NCBI RefSeq assembly: GCF_964199755.1
Contig: NC_133897.1
Span: 166,358,678-166,422,677, forward strand
Reading direction: 5' to 3'
Length of the DNA: 64,000 nt
Source of the DNA: Larus michahellis
Lineage: Eukaryota; Chordata; Aves; Charadriiformes; Laridae
Shown: positions 60,775-64,000 of the stretch, in pieces
Layout: each line of letters starts with the position of its first letter
How positions within the stretch are numbered: the stretch's first letter is position 1
Notes under the pieces: generated by a model
What the model was told of the DNA's origin: nothing
The model's input: the letters and a program-made list of their open reading frames with translations, nothing else
Database searches by the model: none
Position numbers and translations under genes: made by a program

Positions 60775-60945
60775 TGTGCTCCTCTAGTAGCCTCCAGCAA
60801 GTTACTTAACCTCTTTATATCTCAGTTTTGCTGCCTTTAAAACAAGAGCATTGATAGCTCTGCACAACAGAGGGGTGCTTGGAGTGGTGAGTTAAGACCT
60901 GCTGGATGAAAGGCATGCAGGGCTTTTATTAACATCTGTATTATA
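60775..60945 (+). mobile_element. ancient MIR/L2-type repeat remnant
   Basis: 'CAGCAAGTTACTTAACCTCT', then 'ATCTCAGTTTTGCTGCCTTT' and AAAACAAGAGCATTGATA follow the order of the conserved core and 3' part of MIR SINEs and L2 LINEs (GCAAGTCACTTAACCTCT, CTCAGTTT, TGTAAAATGGG). MIR and L2 share this 3' end, so I cannot tell them apart. Such elements predate the bird-mammal split, so the copy is very old. Confidence 0.6.
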
Positions 60946-63615
60946 ACATCTTCAGTTTGGCACACTGTCTTACAGTCCATTATGAAAAGAACGTGAGGCA
61001 TATAACAGTGTTTAGCGTTAAATGCTTCAATCTCTCTTCATTCTAATGAGAACAGTACCTGGGTTCATGTTGGGCTCTAGAACTGACAAGCTGGGTTCAC
61101 TTAATACCACCCTCCATAATATCCTTTTATAAATCCATTTTTAATTATTTTTTTTTACACTTGGCTACATGCAATTCTACTGTCTATAGCTTGAGAATCA
61201 AGCCCTTCGTCTAAGCCTTTGTAAAACCTGATAGCATATTTCTCATTATGTCCATAGTAATTTCAATTATTTTCCTTTGTCTAAGACTTCTGTTACGCTT
61301 TGATGCCTGTGGACATTTTAAGTAACGGCCTTTTTTATTAGCTGACTCAACACATGACAGAAGATTATTCTGTCCAGTTCTCCTCCTAAGATCCTTTTAT
61401 AAGCCAAAGTCCTTATATGCCCTCTCTTAATGCTACCATAATATCTGTGGGAGTGCAAGCACTTAGTGAATTTGCCCTCAAAACACACCTTTGGGTTAGA
61501 GAAGATTTCCATCTATTTTTAGCAGAAAAATTGATCCAAATAATGCACAATTGAAACAGACAATTAGTTCAAACACCATTATCCAAATGTGGGGAAGGGG
61601 AACTAACACAAAAATGGACTGGAAGTTTTCCCCTGGGAAAAGACAAATGTCGAAATCAAGAACTCAGCTGGCATTGTCACTTCTCCATCCAGTTCCTTAT
61701 CAGCCATCAAATCAGTCCTTCAGTACAAAGACTGAAAATAAGAATAAGTTTTGTGCATTCCAGAACGTAAGACCTGAATCGTTTCCTGGGCTTTTCCTTC
61801 TATAGAAAGAGAAAGATTGAAGTACCTCAGCTGGGGCCATTCTACTCTGAGAAGTATTCTCATTTTTGTCGATGTCTGTGTCTCAGGCTGGAATAGCCAG
61901 TAGCAATGCTAGCCATCCTTGGTAATGTCAGAGTAGTCAGATATTTAACATCTGTGTTACCTGAAGGTTTCTCTGACTGACATTGTCAGGCAGAACCTGC
62001 CACTTTCCTTCCATCCCTTTGCTGAACACCACCACCACCACCACCAGCATGTCTTTGAGGAGCGTTGCCACAAATCCACATCTCCTTTCTGTGTCTCTGA
62101 GGATGACTCAAACATAGGAGGTTTAGTCACAGTCTACCAGAGCTTTTAGCACAAAAGGCTTAGTGAACAAAGTTAAAAAGCTCTACATCTTTTGTAGTTA
62201 GTTGTATGACACATCTTAGCTCAAGCTCCAGTTTTCCCTAGCAGAGTGTAATAGCGTGGGTACTTCCAGAGCTAAAAACACAGCCAAAAATGTAGAATAA
62301 TGTCTTAGGACCACAAGGGAACAACACAGGACCCAGAGAAGACTCAGAGTCAAGTGATGTGAGATGCTACTCTGCACTACAGGACTGTAGGGTATGCTTA
62401 AGCAACATGGACTTGTAACTTGGCCTGGAGGCTAGAGATAATCTCTTGCTACTTTTAAAATAAGCAATATACCTGAAGCACCCGCAGGTCTTGCTTGAGA
62501 TAGAGCCAGGGCTGTGCATGGAAAGCACATGGGTGTTTAGATTTAAGCATGCTTCAGTCTGCTTTTCACTTGCATGGTAGAAAATTTTCCTTTCGGGTCA
62601 CTATTACATTGTGTTTTCACTTATTTTTTCCCCAAGAAAAGGAACAGAAAAAAAAGTTTGTGTCTGAAGGAAAATCCTTGTGACCATTTTGAAAGAAGTA
62701 GGGTGTAATGTGACATTTCCAGGAGATCTTTCTCCCTCTGGAATTAGTTTCTCCAGGAAATGAATTTCTCAAGTCAAAACATACAGAAAGAATCATAAAC
62801 TCTAACGAGTGTCTCTTCCTTCAGAAGAAAAAAGAAAAAAAACCAAAACACTTAAAAAAAAAAACCCCAAACCATCAAACAATCCCCTTCAAAATCAAAC
62901 CCTTCAATTCCACCTGAAAAATAGGCTCAAGAACAGGAACGTTTTTGCTGTCCCAGGTTCTGGGTATGATGAGTTAAAAAAAAATAAATGCTGAAACTAA
63001 TATTAAGTTCAGAACAAGGCTTAGTAATCTTACTAAATGCTAATAGAGTTTTAATGCTGTTTTCATTAACTTTGTGCCCTTTCATATAAAGCTGGAGGGC
63101 TACTCAATGATAAGAAAACGCCACTGATATAGTCGTATGAATGGATGCTAAATGCAAATTCTGGAAGCACTGGGCAATGCTCACAGCAGGGCTTTGACAG
63201 GATAAAGATTTTATGGAGTGTCATATCAGGACTTGTTGAGTCGGCTGAATGTCAAGAGTAAAAGCAACAGCAGGGAAAAATGAAAGCAAGATGATCTCTG
63301 AAGTGATGCTGGTTTTTGTTGGAATCTGCAATTAAAAAAATTAACTTTCCTCTATAAGTAGCTAAAAACCCAACAGGAAACTCATCAAAAGGAGATTAAA
63401 AAAAAAAATTTAAAAAATCTGACAGAGAGCAAAACCCTGCCTTTCAACTGGAAAGACAGAGACAGGCTGACAAAATATTTCTGGCAGGCCTAAACTCTTA
63501 CAACACATTTGAGCAGCAGATTTGGTTATCCGAGTTGCAGCATCAAGCCTAATACTTTGGCTGGGTTTGTTGGTTTTTTTTGTTTTGGAGGGCAGTGGGT
63601 TGTGAAGTATTTGTC
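60946..63615. other. unique DNA, no gene seen
   Basis: A short (CAC)n tract lies at 62027-62046 and A-rich low-complexity sequence at 62826-62875 and 63398-63418. No exon recognised. Confidence 0.5.
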
Positions 63616-64000
63616 ATAGAATCATAGAATCACCCAGGTTGGAAGGGACCTTTCAGATCATCTAGTCCAACCATCAACCTAACTCTGACAAAAAACATCA
63701 CTAAACCATATCTCTAAGCTCTACACCTACCCATCTTTTAAATACCTCCAGGGATGGTGCCTCAACCACTTCCCTGGGCAGCCTGTTCCAATGCTTAATA
63801 ACCCTTTCAGTGTAAAAATTTTTCCTAACATCCAGTCTAAACCTCTCCTGGCACAACTTGAGGCTGGTTTCTCTTGTCCTATTGCCGTTACTTGGGAGAA
63901 GAGACCGACCCCCACCTCTCTACACCCTCCTTTCAGATAGTTGTAGGGAGCAATAAGGTCTCCCCTCAGCCTCCTTTTCTCCAGGCTAAACAACCCCAGC
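63616..64000 (-). mobile_element. CR1 LINE, running off the window end
   Basis: Reverse-oriented CR1 with tail TCATAGAATCATAGAATCAC, then 'GGAAGGGACCTTTCAGATCA' and the 'CAATGCTTAATAACCCTTTC' block of the 26.3, 30.1 and 46.5 kb group. ORF2 continues to the last base, so its 5' end lies outside. Confidence 0.95.

Noticed and set aside
1..64000. CRISPR arrays, tRNA or rRNA genes, bacterial operons
   Set aside because: No spaced identical repeats, no cloverleaf boxes and no prokaryotic gene layout; the only regularly repeated sequences are microsatellites and CR1 tails.

Overview
The window reads as ordinary non-coding DNA from a bird nuclear genome. The evidence is the repeat content: at least seventeen CR1 LINE fragments, most 5'-truncated and many ending in the avian ATTCTATG-type 3' tail, two avian ERVL-like solo LTRs, AT-rich unique sequence, short microsatellites, and a very old MIR/L2-type remnant. 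There are no operons, bacterial genes, rRNA, tRNA or CRISPR arrays. No host gene can be named from the sequence. Nearly all open frames of 60-130 codons are what chance gives in 64 kb; the longest ones (260 and 187 codons) are remains of CR1 ORF2.

Layout. 0-4 kb: unique DNA with one exon-like segment (1713-1971), a solo LTR with a perfect 5-bp target duplication (2920-3496) and a CR1 tail. 4-17 kb: unique DNA holding two CR1 copies of about 0.8 kb (7589-8392 and 12788-13546) and a block of homeodomain-type motifs near 11 kb. 17-18.3 kb: a CR1 inserted inside another CR1. 18-26 kb: mostly unique, with an LTR-like fragment at 20.1 kb, a 97-bp direct repeat pair at 22 kb and a POU-like palindrome at 24.8 kb. 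26-36.5 kb: three CR1 tails mixed with exon-like segments; three on the plus strand (31130-31247, 33356-33517, 36145-36250) have matching reading phase, and one 145-codon frame lies on the minus strand near 29.3 kb. 36.7-54 kb: a compound pentanucleotide microsatellite, a second solo LTR (42951-43524) and several CR1 tails. 54.3-58 kb: a second nested CR1 pair and the longest CR1 copy, which still shows reverse transcriptase motifs. 58-64 kb: an ancient MIR/L2 remnant at 60.8 kb and a CR1 running off the window end.

Nothing here amounts to a new biological system that I can defend. The items most worth a second look are the phase-matched exon-like segments at 31-36 kb, the two nested CR1 insertions with readable junctions, and a 97-bp repeat pair in which one copy has gained a perfect 14-bp hairpin arm. 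All boundaries, identities and family assignments are by eye, without alignment or database search.
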